Assembly (NCBI RefSeq): GCF_022374875.2
Contig: NZ_CP092427.2
Span: 5,686,446-5,750,445 of the forward strand
Direction: 5' to 3'
DNA length: 64,000 bases
Source: Mycolicibacterium rufum
Lineage (GTDB): Bacteria; Actinomycetota; Actinomycetes; Mycobacteriales; Mycobacteriaceae
Shown: positions 9,343 through 19,470 of the stretch, in pieces
Layout of the letters: each line of letters opens with the position of its first letter
Position numbering within the stretch: position 1 is the first letter of the stretch
The notes under the pieces: generated by a model
What the model was told of the DNA's origin: nothing
What the model saw: the letters and a program-made list of their open reading frames with translations, nothing else
Databases searched by the model: none
Program-made: the position numbers and the translations under genes

Positions 9343-9775
9343 CCCCGCGCCACTCCAGGCGCACGCGGGTGCCTGCGGAGGACGGCTCGATGATCGCCTG
9401 GTCCGACAGCGTCTCCATCAGCGGGATGCCGCGGCCGCGGGTGCGCGGCACCGGGTCGGTCTGCGGTGTGCGCCAGGTTCCGCGGTCGGTGATGTCGACC
9501 GTCAGCGTCTTGGACTGCGGGTCGTGCACGGCGCAGATGTCGATGGTGCCGGGCCGGTCGGCCGAGACGTAGGCGAATTCCGCGGCGTTGGCCAGACCCT
9601 CGTTGATCGCGAGCACCAGATCGCTGGAGCGCACCTCGTCGAGGTCGAAGAACCGCGTGAGCCAATCGGCGAATTGACGGCGCGCCATCGCGACCGTCCC
9701 GGCGTCGGCGTCGAGGCCGAACCGCTCGAAACGTTCGGCGTTGGCTACCTCAGCCGGCGGCATGGAATCGATCAT
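9329..9775 (-). CDS. RsbW-like anti-sigma factor / serine kinase (HATPase_c_2)
   Basis: A 148-aa GHKL ATPase of the anti-sigma type. The N box is LVLAINEGLANAAEFAY (about 58-74), followed by the ITDRGTWR segment and the glycine-rich lid RGRGIPLMETL. Proteins of this class bind a sigma factor and phosphorylate a STAS anti-anti-sigma partner on serine. The STAS gene lies 45 bp upstream on the same strand, so the pair probably acts together. No sigma factor gene is adjacent, so the target would be encoded elsewhere or the kinase has another partner. Confidence 0.85.
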   Translation of the reverse strand: MIDSMPPAEVANAERFERFGLDADAGTVAMARRQFADWLTRFFDLDEVRSSDLVLAINEGLANAAEFAYVSADRPGTIDICAVHDPQSKTLTVDITDRGTWRTPQTDPVPRTRGRGIPLMETLSDQAIIEPSSAGTRVRLEWRGVTRR

Positions 9776-9820
9776 GGCAGTCGGTGGCTACCCGGAGACG
9801 CACGTTTCTACGCGGCTTTC

Positions 9821-10222
9821 CTACGTGTCGCGTGCCGCAAGGGCCTCGTCCAGGCTGGGATAGAGGCTGACGATCTCGGCGATGCCCACCAACTTGAGCG
9901 GGCGGCTGGTCGCCGGACCGTCGGCGACCACGCTGAATGCCACGTCAGAGCCCGCTTTGTCATGAGCGGCCACCAGCACACCCATGCCGGCGGAGGCGAG
10001 GAATTCGACATCGGTGAAATCGATCACGATTCCGGACGGCTTGCGCTCGAGCGCCGCGTCGATCGCGGACTCCAGTTGCGGCGAGGTGAGCATGTCGACG
10101 ACACCGGATACCGCGACGATGGCTACCCCGTCGACCCAGGTTTCGGCGACGTCGCAGTTCGACGCGCCCGATGAGGCGGTTATGCCTTCGGCTGCTTGCT
10201 CGTCCAAGGGTTCACCTTCCAT
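9821..10222 (-). CDS. STAS-domain anti-anti-sigma factor
   Basis: A 133-aa single STAS domain protein, start ATG at 10222. VDGVAIVAVSGVVDMLTSP is the first strand and helix, and IDFTDVEFLASAGMGVL carries the phospho-acceptor position, Ser77. The Asp that usually precedes this Ser is Ala and the following Ser/Thr is also Ala, which may alter phosphorylation. It would be controlled by, or control, the RsbW-like kinase encoded next downstream. It could correspond to M. tuberculosis Rv1904, a STAS protein in a similar neighbourhood, but I cannot align them here. Confidence 0.85.
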   Translation of the reverse strand: MEGEPLDEQAAEGITASSGASNCDVAETWVDGVAIVAVSGVVDMLTSPQLESAIDAALERKPSGIVIDFTDVEFLASAGMGVLVAAHDKAGSDVAFSVVADGPATSRPLKLVGIAEIVSLYPSLDEALAARDT

Positions 10223-10419
10223 GTCAGGCCGCTTCACGCTATCGCGAGAGCTCAGACTCACGCCTCTCGCGCAGGCTGCATCCTGAACCCGGCAAGACCA
10301 AACTACCGTGGCCGTCTGCGGCGACCGGCACAGATTAAACCAGGAGTCCCGGGCGCGCCCGTAGCATGGCGAGTCGAGAGCCCCCGTGAACACAGCCGCA
10401 GCCCGGACGCGAGGAGACC

Positions 10420-11184
10420 GTGACCGCCGAGCCCACAGACCTGGTGGACCTGCTCACCGCGATCGAGGCGAGCCCGCCGGGACCCGGTATCGGCGCGTTC
10501 TTCGATCTGGACGGCACGCTGGTCGACGGCTTCACCGCGACGGCCCACGCCGGGGACCGGATCCGGCGGCGGCAGGCACGCATCGGCGAGGTGACCGGCG
10601 TGATCGAGGCGGCGATGCGCTATCGCTTCGGCCGGGTGAACTTCGCCAAGCTGCTCGAACGTGCCGCGGGGTATCTGCGCGGCGAATCGCTGGCCGAACT
10701 CGACGAGGTGGGTGAACGGCTCTTCCTCGAGCGTGTGCGGTCCCGTCTTTTCCCGGCCATGCACGAGGTGGTGCTGGCTCACCAGCGCCGCGGGCACACG
10801 GTCGTCATGTGCTCCTCGGCGTTGACCATCCACGCCGAGCCGGTGGCGCGCTTCCTCGAGATCGGCCACGTGCTGTGCAACCACTTCGAAGTCGATGGCG
10901 ACGGCCGGCTGACGGGCAGGATCGTCCGGCCGGTGATCTGGGGGGCGCGCAAGGCCGACGCGGTGGGAAGCTTCTGCGCCGACCGCGCCATCGACCTGGC
11001 CGATGGCTACTTCTATGCCGACGGCAACGAGGACATCGCGCTGATGTCGATGGTCGGATATCCACGGCCGGTCAACCCGCGCCGCGAGCTGGCCGCGATG
11101 GCCGCGCTGAAGAACTGGCCGGTGTTGAGGGTGACGACTCCGGGGAAGGGCAGTCACGACGGACTCCGTGGTGTACTAAAATAG
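10420..11184 (+). CDS. HAD-IB family phosphatase
   Basis: A 254-aa HAD superfamily hydrolase of subfamily IB (SerB-like). Motif I FDLDGTLV gives nucleophile Asp29 and acid/base Asp31; motif II is CSSALT; motif III/IV is YADGNEDIALM. Similar domains form the N-terminus of mycobacterial PlsC-type acyltransferases (Rv2483c), but this one is free-standing with no acyltransferase domain. The substrate, a phosphomonoester, is unknown. The GTG start is divergent from the STAS gene. The stop codon coincides with the first bases of a KstR-type site serving the next gene. Confidence 0.83.
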   Translation: MTAEPTDLVDLLTAIEASPPGPGIGAFFDLDGTLVDGFTATAHAGDRIRRRQARIGEVTGVIEAAMRYRFGRVNFAKLLERAAGYLRGESLAELDEVGERLFLERVRSRLFPAMHEVVLAHQRRGHTVVMCSSALTIHAEPVARFLEIGHVLCNHFEVDGDGRLTGRIVRPVIWGARKADAVGSFCADRAIDLADGYFYADGNEDIALMSMVGYPRPVNPRRELAAMAALKNWPVLRVTTPGKGSHDGLRGVLK

Positions 11185-11195
11185 AACACGTTACA
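11182..11195. promoter_or_regulatory. KstR-type operator
   Basis: TAGAACACGTTACA matches TnnAACnnGTTnnA at all defined positions. It begins at the stop codon of the HAD gene and ends 38 bp before the ATG of the nitronate-monooxygenase-like gene. M. tuberculosis Rv1894c, the likely orthologue of that gene, is to my recollection in the KstR regulon. Confidence 0.72.
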
Positions 11196-11233
11196 GTTTT
11201 CGTCCCGGCTCATCAGCCCACCAGGAGCGGACC

Positions 11234-12367
11234 ATGCATACTCCCCTGTGCGACCAACTCGGCATCGAGTTTCCGATCTTCGCGTTCACCCACTGCCGTG
11301 ACGTCGTGGTCGCGGTCAGCAAGGCGGGCGGCTTCGGCGTGCTCGGCGCGGTCGGCTTCACCCCCGAGCAGCTCGAGATCGAGCTGAACTGGATCGACGA
11401 GCACATCGGTGACCACCCCTACGGCGTGGACATCGTGATCCCGAACAAGTACGAGGGCATGGACGCCGCCGACATGGACCCCGAGGTGCTCAAGAAGACC
11501 CTCAACGACCTGGTGCCCCAGGAACACATCGACTTCGCCAAGAAGATCCTCTCCGAGCACGGCGTGCCCGTCGAGCACAGCGACGACGACGCCCTGCAGC
11601 TGCTCGGCTGGACCGAGGCCACGGCCACCCCACAGGTCGAGGTGGCGCTGCAGCATCCCAAGGTCACGATGATCGCGAACGCGCTGGGCACGCCGCCGGC
11701 CGACATGATCGCCCACATCCACGAGCAGGGCCGGGTGGTCGCCGCGCTGTGCGGGTCGCCGTATCAGGCCCGCAAGCACGCCGACGCGGGCGTCGACATC
11801 ATCATCGCCCAGGGCGGCGAGGCGGGCGGGCATTGCGGCGACATCGGCTCGATCGTGCTGTGGCCGCAGGTGGTCAAGGAGGTCGCCCCCGTCCCCGTGC
11901 TGGCCGCAGGCGGCATCGGCAGCGGTCAGCAGATCGCGGCCGCGCTGGCCTTGGGCGCCCAGGGGGCGTGGACCGGGTCGCAGTGGGTGATGGTCGAGGA
12001 GTCCGAGCACACCCCGGTCCAGCACGCCGCCTACGCCAAGGCGACTAGCCGCGACACCGTGCGCAGCCGGTCGTTCACCGGCAAGCCGGCGCGCATGCTC
12101 AAGAACGACTGGACCGAGGCGTGGGAGGATCCGGAGAACCCGAAGCCGCTCGGAATGCCGTTGCAGTACATGGTGTCCGGGATGGCCGTGGCGGCGACGC
12201 ACAAGTACCCCAACGAGTCCGTTGACGTCGCGTTCAACCCCGTCGGTCAGGTGGTCGGGCAGTTCACCAAGGTCGAGAAGACGGCGACGGTGATCGAGCG
12301 CTGGGTGCAGGAGTACCTGGAGGCGACGGGCCGGCTCGCCGAGCTCAACGAGGCCGCCGCCGTCTAG
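11234..12367 (+). CDS. Nitronate monooxygenase-like flavoprotein (Rv1894c-like)
   Basis: A 377-aa TIM-barrel FMN enzyme of the nitronate monooxygenase/2-nitropropane dioxygenase superfamily. Evidence includes FTHCRDVVVAVSKAGGFGVLG near the N-terminus, IIAQGGEAGGHCG (the phosphate-binding and catalytic-loop region) and PVLAAGGIGSGQQIAAALALGAQGAWTG as two segments of the barrel. The sterol-degrading enzyme IpdC belongs to the same superfamily. The upstream KstR site suggests a role in steroid or related lipid catabolism instead of nitronate detoxification. A strong hairpin follows the stop codon. Confidence 0.85.
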   Translation: MHTPLCDQLGIEFPIFAFTHCRDVVVAVSKAGGFGVLGAVGFTPEQLEIELNWIDEHIGDHPYGVDIVIPNKYEGMDAADMDPEVLKKTLNDLVPQEHIDFAKKILSEHGVPVEHSDDDALQLLGWTEATATPQVEVALQHPKVTMIANALGTPPADMIAHIHEQGRVVAALCGSPYQARKHADAGVDIIIAQGGEAGGHCGDIGSIVLWPQVVKEVAPVPVLAAGGIGSGQQIAAALALGAQGAWTGSQWVMVEESEHTPVQHAAYAKATSRDTVRSRSFTGKPARMLKNDWTEAWEDPENPKPLGMPLQYMVSGMAVAATHKYPNESVDVAFNPVGQVVGQFTKVEKTATVIERWVQEYLEATGRLAELNEAAAV

Positions 12368-12374
12368 GGATGTC

Positions 12375-12411
12375 GGCGTGGTTGTCGACGCCCAGCGTCG
12401 ACAACCACGCC
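12375..12411. terminator. Long perfect hairpin, bidirectional terminator
   Basis: GGCGTGGTTGTCGACG at 12375 pairs perfectly with its complement ending at 12411, and one more C-G pair leaves a 3-nt loop (17-bp stem). It fills the gap between two convergent genes. There is no T-run. Confidence 0.75.
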
Positions 12412-12415
12412 GAAT

Positions 12416-12784
12416 TCACTTGCTGTTGAGCGCGATCGCGGCCTTGACCAGCGCCGTGAACGCCTTCTCGTCGACGGTGTCGCCCTCACGGAAGTCGATG
12501 GCGCGCCGGGTGTTTCCGTCCAGGCTCGCGTTGAACAGCCCCGCCGGGTCGTTCAGCGAGGCGCCCTTGGCGAAGGTCACCTTGACGTAGTCCTTGTACG
12601 ACTCGCCGGTGCAGATCATGCCGTCGCGGTACCAGACGGGCACTCCGCGCCACTTCCACTCCTCGACGACGTCCGGGTCGGCAAGGTGGATGAGGTCGCG
12701 GATCCGGGCGAGGGTGTCCCCGCGCCAGTCCCCGAGTTCCTGGATGCGCTCGTCGATCATCTCGGCGGGTGTGCGGTCGGCCAT
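12416..12784 (-). CDS. DUF1801 (YdhG-like) domain protein
   Basis: A 122-aa protein matching the DUF1801/YdhG-like fold: the N-terminal helix pair IDERIQELGDWRGDTLARIRDLI, then EEWKWRGVPVWYRDGMIC and VKVTFAKGASL, a pattern shared with the iron-chaperone frataxin-like fold proteins. Function is unknown. It is 12 bp downstream of the VOC gene and likely in the same transcript as the AraC-VOC pair. Confidence 0.8.
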   Translation of the reverse strand: MADRTPAEMIDERIQELGDWRGDTLARIRDLIHLADPDVVEEWKWRGVPVWYRDGMICTGESYKDYVKVTFAKGASLNDPAGLFNASLDGNTRRAIDFREGDTVDEKAFTALVKAAIALNSK

Positions 12785-12796
12785 GCCGGTGCCTCC

Positions 12797-13218
<422 letters not shown>

Positions 13219-13222
<4 letters not shown>

Positions 13223-13668
13223 GCTAGGTGCAGCCCGGTCCCCGGTGCTTCTCGATTCCTGACCGGTCGGGTCACCTTCTTCTCCAGGCAGGACGGCAGG
13301 CCCGCCGCCGACCGCGTCGCACGATCCCGGTAGACGCTGGGCGGCATGCCCACCAGTTCGGTGAACCGGGTGCTGAAAGTGCCCAGCGACGAGCAGCCGA
13401 CGGCGAAGCACACCTCGGTCACCGTCAGGTCGCCGCGGCGCAGCAGTGCCATCGCACGCTCGATGCGCCGGGTCATCAGATAGGAGTACGGCGACTCGCC
13501 GTAGGCGAGCTTGAACTGCCGGGACAGGTGCCCCGCCGACATGTGCACCCCGCGGGCGAGCGCTTCGACGTCCAACGGTTGGGCGTAGTCCCGGTCGATC
13601 CGGTCGCGGACGCGGCGCAGCAGCATCAGATCGCGAAGACGGTTCGGCGGGACGGCATCCGGAGGCAT
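13219..13668 (-). CDS. AraC-family transcriptional regulator
   Basis: A 149-aa regulator that is little more than an AraC DNA-binding domain. Two helix-turn-helices are visible: LDVEALARGVHMSAGHLSRQ and LTVTEVCFAVGCSSLGTFST, followed by the conserved F-x-x-G-P-like segment ELVGMPPSVYR. There is no separate ligand domain. The ATG at 13668 is preferred; GTG at 13692 would add eight basic residues. It overlaps the VOC gene by 4 bp and probably controls it. Confidence 0.82.
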
Positions 13669-13711
13669 CCCGGCGATCTTACGACGCCGCACTTCCGTCC
13701 TCGCGCCGGAT

Positions 13712-13731
13712 TATGTAGGGTTGCATACATA
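13712..13731. promoter_or_regulatory. Inverted repeat, probable TetR operator
   Basis: TATGTAGGGTTGCATACATA has perfect 6-bp arms (TATGTA/TACATA) 8 bp apart. It lies 23 bp before the TetR start at 13755 and 43 bp before the divergent AraC gene, so it could control both. Confidence 0.6.
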
Positions 13732-13754
13732 GCGAGGAAGGGAGCCGGCGGGCG

Positions 13755-14344
13755 ATGGCTGGTCCACGTGAGCGCATGGTCGTCTCGGCCGCGTTACTGA
13801 TCCGCGAGCGCGGCGCCCACTCCACCGCGATCGCCGACGTACTCGCACACAGTGGTGCCCCGCGCGGATCGGCCTACCACTACTTCCCCGGCGGCCGCAC
13901 CCAGTTGCTCTGCGAAGCCGTCGACTATGCCGCCGAGTACATGATCGCGCGACTCGACGCCGCCGACTCCTGCCTCGACGCGCTCGACGAGCTGTTCCGC
14001 GGCTATCGGAAAGATCTGCAGCGCAGTGACTTCCGCGCCGGATGTCCCGTGGTCGCCGTCGCTGTCGAGGCCGGCGATCCCGACAGACCCGACCAGTCGG
14101 CGCCGGTGCTGGCCCGAGCCGCCGCTGCGTTCACACGCTGGCGCGGGGCGATCGCGACGCGGATGCGCGCCGACGGGATCGACGAGCCGCGAGCCGAGGA
14201 TCTGGCGGTGTTGACGCTGTCGGCGTTCGAGGGCGCGCTGGTCCTCGCGCGGGCGGCCCGCGACGTCGAACCCCTGGACCGGGTGCATGCCCAACTGCGG
14301 TCGCTGATCGGCGACCAGATGCCCGCGAGAAAGCGAACCCCACG

Positions 14345-14348
<4 letters not shown>
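13755..14348 (+). CDS. TetR-family repressor (LmrA/YxaF type)
   Basis: A 197-aa TetR protein. The N-terminal DNA-binding part is RERMVVSAALLIRERGAHST...IADVLAHSGAPRGSAYHYFPGG, typical of the LmrA/YxaF branch (APRGSxYHYFPGG). The C-terminal ligand domain has the branch's RxGCPVVAVAVE segment near residue 95. Its stop overlaps the start of the molybdopterin oxidoreductase by 4 bp (ATGA), so repressor and enzyme form an operon, likely autoregulated through the dyad at 13712. Confidence 0.88.
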
Positions 14349-16603
<2,255 letters not shown>

Positions 16604-16640
16604 GGCGCGACGGATCCCCGATCCTCGGCCCGGAGTTCTG

Positions 16641-17489
16641 TCAGGAGACGGTGCCCTGGGCGTCGAGGGCCGCCAGCCGATCGGTGAGCGCCGCGCGCAC
16701 CGCATCATGGGCGTCGGCGCCGAAGGTGAGCCTCAGCGGTGGCTTCGGATGACGGGTGCTGTCGTAGATCGCCGCAGCGATGTCGGCGGGGTCGGCGGGC
16801 AGCGTGGCACCGTCGGTGGCCGCCAGTCGGCGTCGTATCCGTCCGACCTCGGTGTCACGGTACGCAGCCGACTCCGGTGTATATCGCAGGGCAGAGACGA
16901 ACTCGGTCCGCGTGCCGCCGGGTTCGATCAGGGACAGGAAGATGCCGAACTCGGCGACTTCGCGGCTGACGCTTTCCGTGAATCCCTCCAGTCCCCACTT
17001 GCCCGCGTGGTACGCGCTGTGCGTCGGCATGGCCACCTGTCCACCCATGCTGGAGATCTGCACGATGCGTCCCCCGCCCTGCTCCCGCATCGACGGGAGG
17101 AAGGCCCGCGTGATCGCCATCGGGGCCATCAGCAGTACTTCGATCTGGTCACGAACGTCGGCCTCGGTCATCTCCTCGGCAGCCCCCACCACGGCGTAAC
17201 CGGCGTTGTTGACCACGATGTCCACGGGGCCCGCCGACAGCGTCCGGGCGATCACTCGCTCGATCGCCGCCGGTGATGCCACATCGAGCGCCTCGACCGT
17301 CAGCCGGTCGCCGTAACGCGCCCTCAGGTCGTCCAACGCGGCGGTGCGCCGAGCCGTCGCGGTGACGCTGTCGCCGCGTTCGAGTGCATGCACGGTCACG
17401 GCCCTGCCGAGTCCGCCCGACGCGCCGGTGATGAACCAGCGCCGAACGCTCTTGCCTGCGATGTCCGTGGGGAGGGCGATGTCGGTCAT
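16641..17489 (-). CDS. Short-chain dehydrogenase/reductase
   Basis: A 282-aa SDR. FITGASGGLGRAV is the NADP-type Rossmann loop, followed by ATARRT (a basic residue after strand 2, suggesting NADP), NNAGY, and the catalytic ISSMGG...YHAGKWG with Tyr and Lys. Its length and the VVGAAEEMTEADVRDQIEV region resemble the Rv1882c-type SDRs, but substrate is unknown. It converges on the molybdopterin oxidoreductase and is preceded by the proline-rich exported protein gene 84 bp upstream on the same strand. Confidence 0.85.
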   Translation of the reverse strand: MTDIALPTDIAGKSVRRWFITGASGGLGRAVTVHALERGDSVTATARRTAALDDLRARYGDRLTVEALDVASPAAIERVIARTLSAGPVDIVVNNAGYAVVGAAEEMTEADVRDQIEVLLMAPMAITRAFLPSMREQGGGRIVQISSMGGQVAMPTHSAYHAGKWGLEGFTESVSREVAEFGIFLSLIEPGGTRTEFVSALRYTPESAAYRDTEVGRIRRRLAATDGATLPADPADIAAAIYDSTRHPKPPLRLTFGADAHDAVRAALTDRLAALDAQGTVS

Positions 17490-17573
17490 GCCGCCGCCAA
17501 CCTCTCGGCGCCGGACTTTGTTCCCGCCGCCGACGCCGCCGAGACGATCCGGGCGGTGCCGGCAGGCCGGCTC

Positions 17574-18038
17574 CTAAGGGGCCAACGGGGCCGGGTCGGC
17601 AGGCGCCGGGGCGGGCGGCGGGGCGACCGGCGACATGGCCTGCGTGGGGCCTGCCGACATCGGACGCTGGGTCAGCAGCAGCAGGGCGTCCGAACCCGTC
17701 ACCTCCTGGGTCTGCATCGCGTGCCACAGGTCGCGCAGGTACCCCAGCTTCGTCTGCGTCGTCGGGGTCTCGGTGGTTCCCGGCGGCAGGTTCTCCGGGC
17801 TGGACAGGTGCGGAACGCCGTCGGCGAGAGCGGGATCGGCCGGCGCGGCCGGACCGGCGGCCAGGGACTGCACCGGTGCGGCGTCGCCCGGCACGGGCAC
17901 CGGGGCCGGCGCGGGCAGCGGCGCGGGCACGGGCTCCGGCGGTGGCGCGGGCTGTGCGGCCGCCGGCGATGCGCAGGTGATCAGCGCCGCGAACGCGGCG
18001 ACCCCCGCGGCAACCGCAGTCTTGTCCCATCCGATCAT
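17574..18038 (-). CDS. Exported Pro/Ala-rich protein
   Basis: A 154-aa secreted protein. Start ATG at 18038 places MIGWDKTAVAAGVAAFAALI and the ASPAAAQP cleavage site at the N-terminus. A low-complexity Pro-Ala-Val stretch follows (about 28-50), then a short structured part around TQTKLGYLRDLWHAMQTQEV, and a second Pro/Ala tail. An upstream in-frame ATG at 18086 would run through the dyad at 18062 and is less likely. No function is recognised; such proteins are common in the mycobacterial cell envelope. Confidence 0.72.
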   Translation of the reverse strand: MIGWDKTAVAAGVAAFAALITCASPAAAQPAPPPEPVPAPLPAPAPVPVPGDAAPVQSLAAGPAAPADPALADGVPHLSSPENLPPGTTETPTTQTKLGYLRDLWHAMQTQEVTGSDALLLLTQRPMSAGPTQAMSPVAPPPAPAPADPAPLAP

Positions 18039-18061
18039 CGCCGGTGCCCCCTTCGGGTCAG

Positions 18062-18089
18062 TGGTTGCACTGATGAGCCAGTGCAACCA
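18062..18089. promoter_or_regulatory. 28-bp inverted repeat, probable operator
   Basis: TGGTTGCACTG at 18062-18072 and CAGTGCAACCA at 18079-18089 are perfect complements separated by 6 bp. The element lies between the divergent exported-protein gene (24 bp away) and CYP125 gene (125 bp away). It looks like a TetR/GntR-type operator and does not match KstR or KstR2 consensus sites. Confidence 0.6.
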
Positions 18090-18213
18090 TTGTCACCCTG
18101 TGCTTCCCCACACGGGCCCCATTCGTTACAGCGCGGGTTCGGCGAAGTCCGCGCACGGAGCCCCGCCGGTGGTGTAGGTATGCGATATAGCCCCGTGACG
18201 GCAAGGAGCAAGC

Positions 18214-19470
18214 ATGCCGACTCCGGATCTCCCGCCCGGTTTCGACTTCACCGACCCTGACCTCAATTGCGCGCGACTGCCGGTGGAGGAACTCGCCGCG
18301 CTGCGGCGCAGCGCACCCATCTGGTGGAACGAGCAGACCGGCGGCGGCGCCGGGCCGTTCGGCGACGGCGGTTACTGGGTGGTGACCAAACACCACGACG
18401 TCAAGGAGATCTCCAAGCGCAGCGATGTGTTCTCCAGCCTGGAGAAGACCGCACTCCCCCGCTATCCCGAGGGGTCCACGTTCGAGCAGATCGAGACCGG
18501 CAAGTTCGTGCTGCTCAACATGGATGCGCCGCACCACACCCACCTGCGCAAGATTGTCTCGCGCGGTTTCACCCCTCGCGCGGTCGAGCGGTTGCGCGCC
18601 GATCTGGACGCCCGCGCGCAGAACATCGCCAAGAGCGCAGCCGCCGAGGGCGCCGGCGACTTCGTCGAGCAGGTGTCCTGCGAGTTGCCGCTGCAGGCCA
18701 TCGCGGGTCTGCTGGGCATCCCCGTCGAGGACCGCAAGAAGCTGTTCGACTGGTCCAACCAGATGGTCAGCGATGACGATCCCGAGTTCGCGCACTACGA
18801 CAACCGCAATGCCGCAACCGAACTCATCATGTATGCGATGCAGCTCGCGGCCGAGCGCGCCGAGCAGCCCGGCGAGGACATCGTCACCAAGCTGATCGAG
18901 GCCGACGTCGAGGGGCACAAACTCTCCGACGACGAGTTCGGCTTCTTCATGGTGCTGCTGGCCGTCGCCGGCAACGAGACCACCCGCAACTCGATCACCC
19001 ACGGCATGATCGCCTTCACCGAGTTCCCCGACCAGTGGGAGCTGTTCAAGCGGGAGCGGCCGACCACCGCCGTCGACGAGATCGTCCGGTGGGCCACGCC
19101 GGTGACGTCGTTCCAGCGCACCGCGCTGTGCGACTACGAGCTCTCCGGCGTGCAGATCAAGAAGGGCCAGCGGGTGGTGATGTCCTACCGGTCGGCCAAC
19201 TTCGACGAAGAGGTGTTCACCGACCCGTACACGTTCGACATCCTGCGCGACCCGAACCCGCATGTCGGGTTCGGCGGCACCGGCGCGCACTACTGCATCG
19301 GTGCGAACCTGGCCCGCATGACGATCGAGTTGATGTTCAACGCGATCGCCGACCACATGCCCGACCTGCGGTCGATCGGCACCCCGGAACGCCTGCGCTC
19401 CGGCTGGCTCAACGGCATCAAGCACTGGCAGGTCGACTACACCGGTACGGGCTGCCCCGTCGCGCACTGA
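18214..19470 (+). CDS. cyp125: Cytochrome P450 CYP125 family, steroid C26-monooxygenase
   Basis: A 418-aa P450 with the I-helix AGNETTRNS (252-260), the ExxR pair Glu289/Arg292, and the heme loop FGGTGAHYCIGANLA with ligand Cys361. From memory it matches M. tuberculosis CYP125A1 nearly throughout (PPGFDFTDPD, APIWWN, FVEQVSCELPLQAIAGLLG, SGWLNGIKHWQVDYTG). CYP125 oxidises the terminal methyl of the cholesterol/cholestenone side chain. It stands alone, without the fadA5-type neighbours of the main sterol locus, like the CYP125A4 paralogue of M. smegmatis. No KstR site is seen upstream; the 18062 dyad is. It overlaps the convergent flavoprotein gene by 34 bp. Confidence 0.92.
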   Translation: MPTPDLPPGFDFTDPDLNCARLPVEELAALRRSAPIWWNEQTGGGAGPFGDGGYWVVTKHHDVKEISKRSDVFSSLEKTALPRYPEGSTFEQIETGKFVLLNMDAPHHTHLRKIVSRGFTPRAVERLRADLDARAQNIAKSAAAEGAGDFVEQVSCELPLQAIAGLLGIPVEDRKKLFDWSNQMVSDDDPEFAHYDNRNAATELIMYAMQLAAERAEQPGEDIVTKLIEADVEGHKLSDDEFGFFMVLLAVAGNETTRNSITHGMIAFTEFPDQWELFKRERPTTAVDEIVRWATPVTSFQRTALCDYELSGVQIKKGQRVVMSYRSANFDEEVFTDPYTFDILRDPNPHVGFGGTGAHYCIGANLARMTIELMFNAIADHMPDLRSIGTPERLRSGWLNGIKHWQVDYTGTGCPVAH

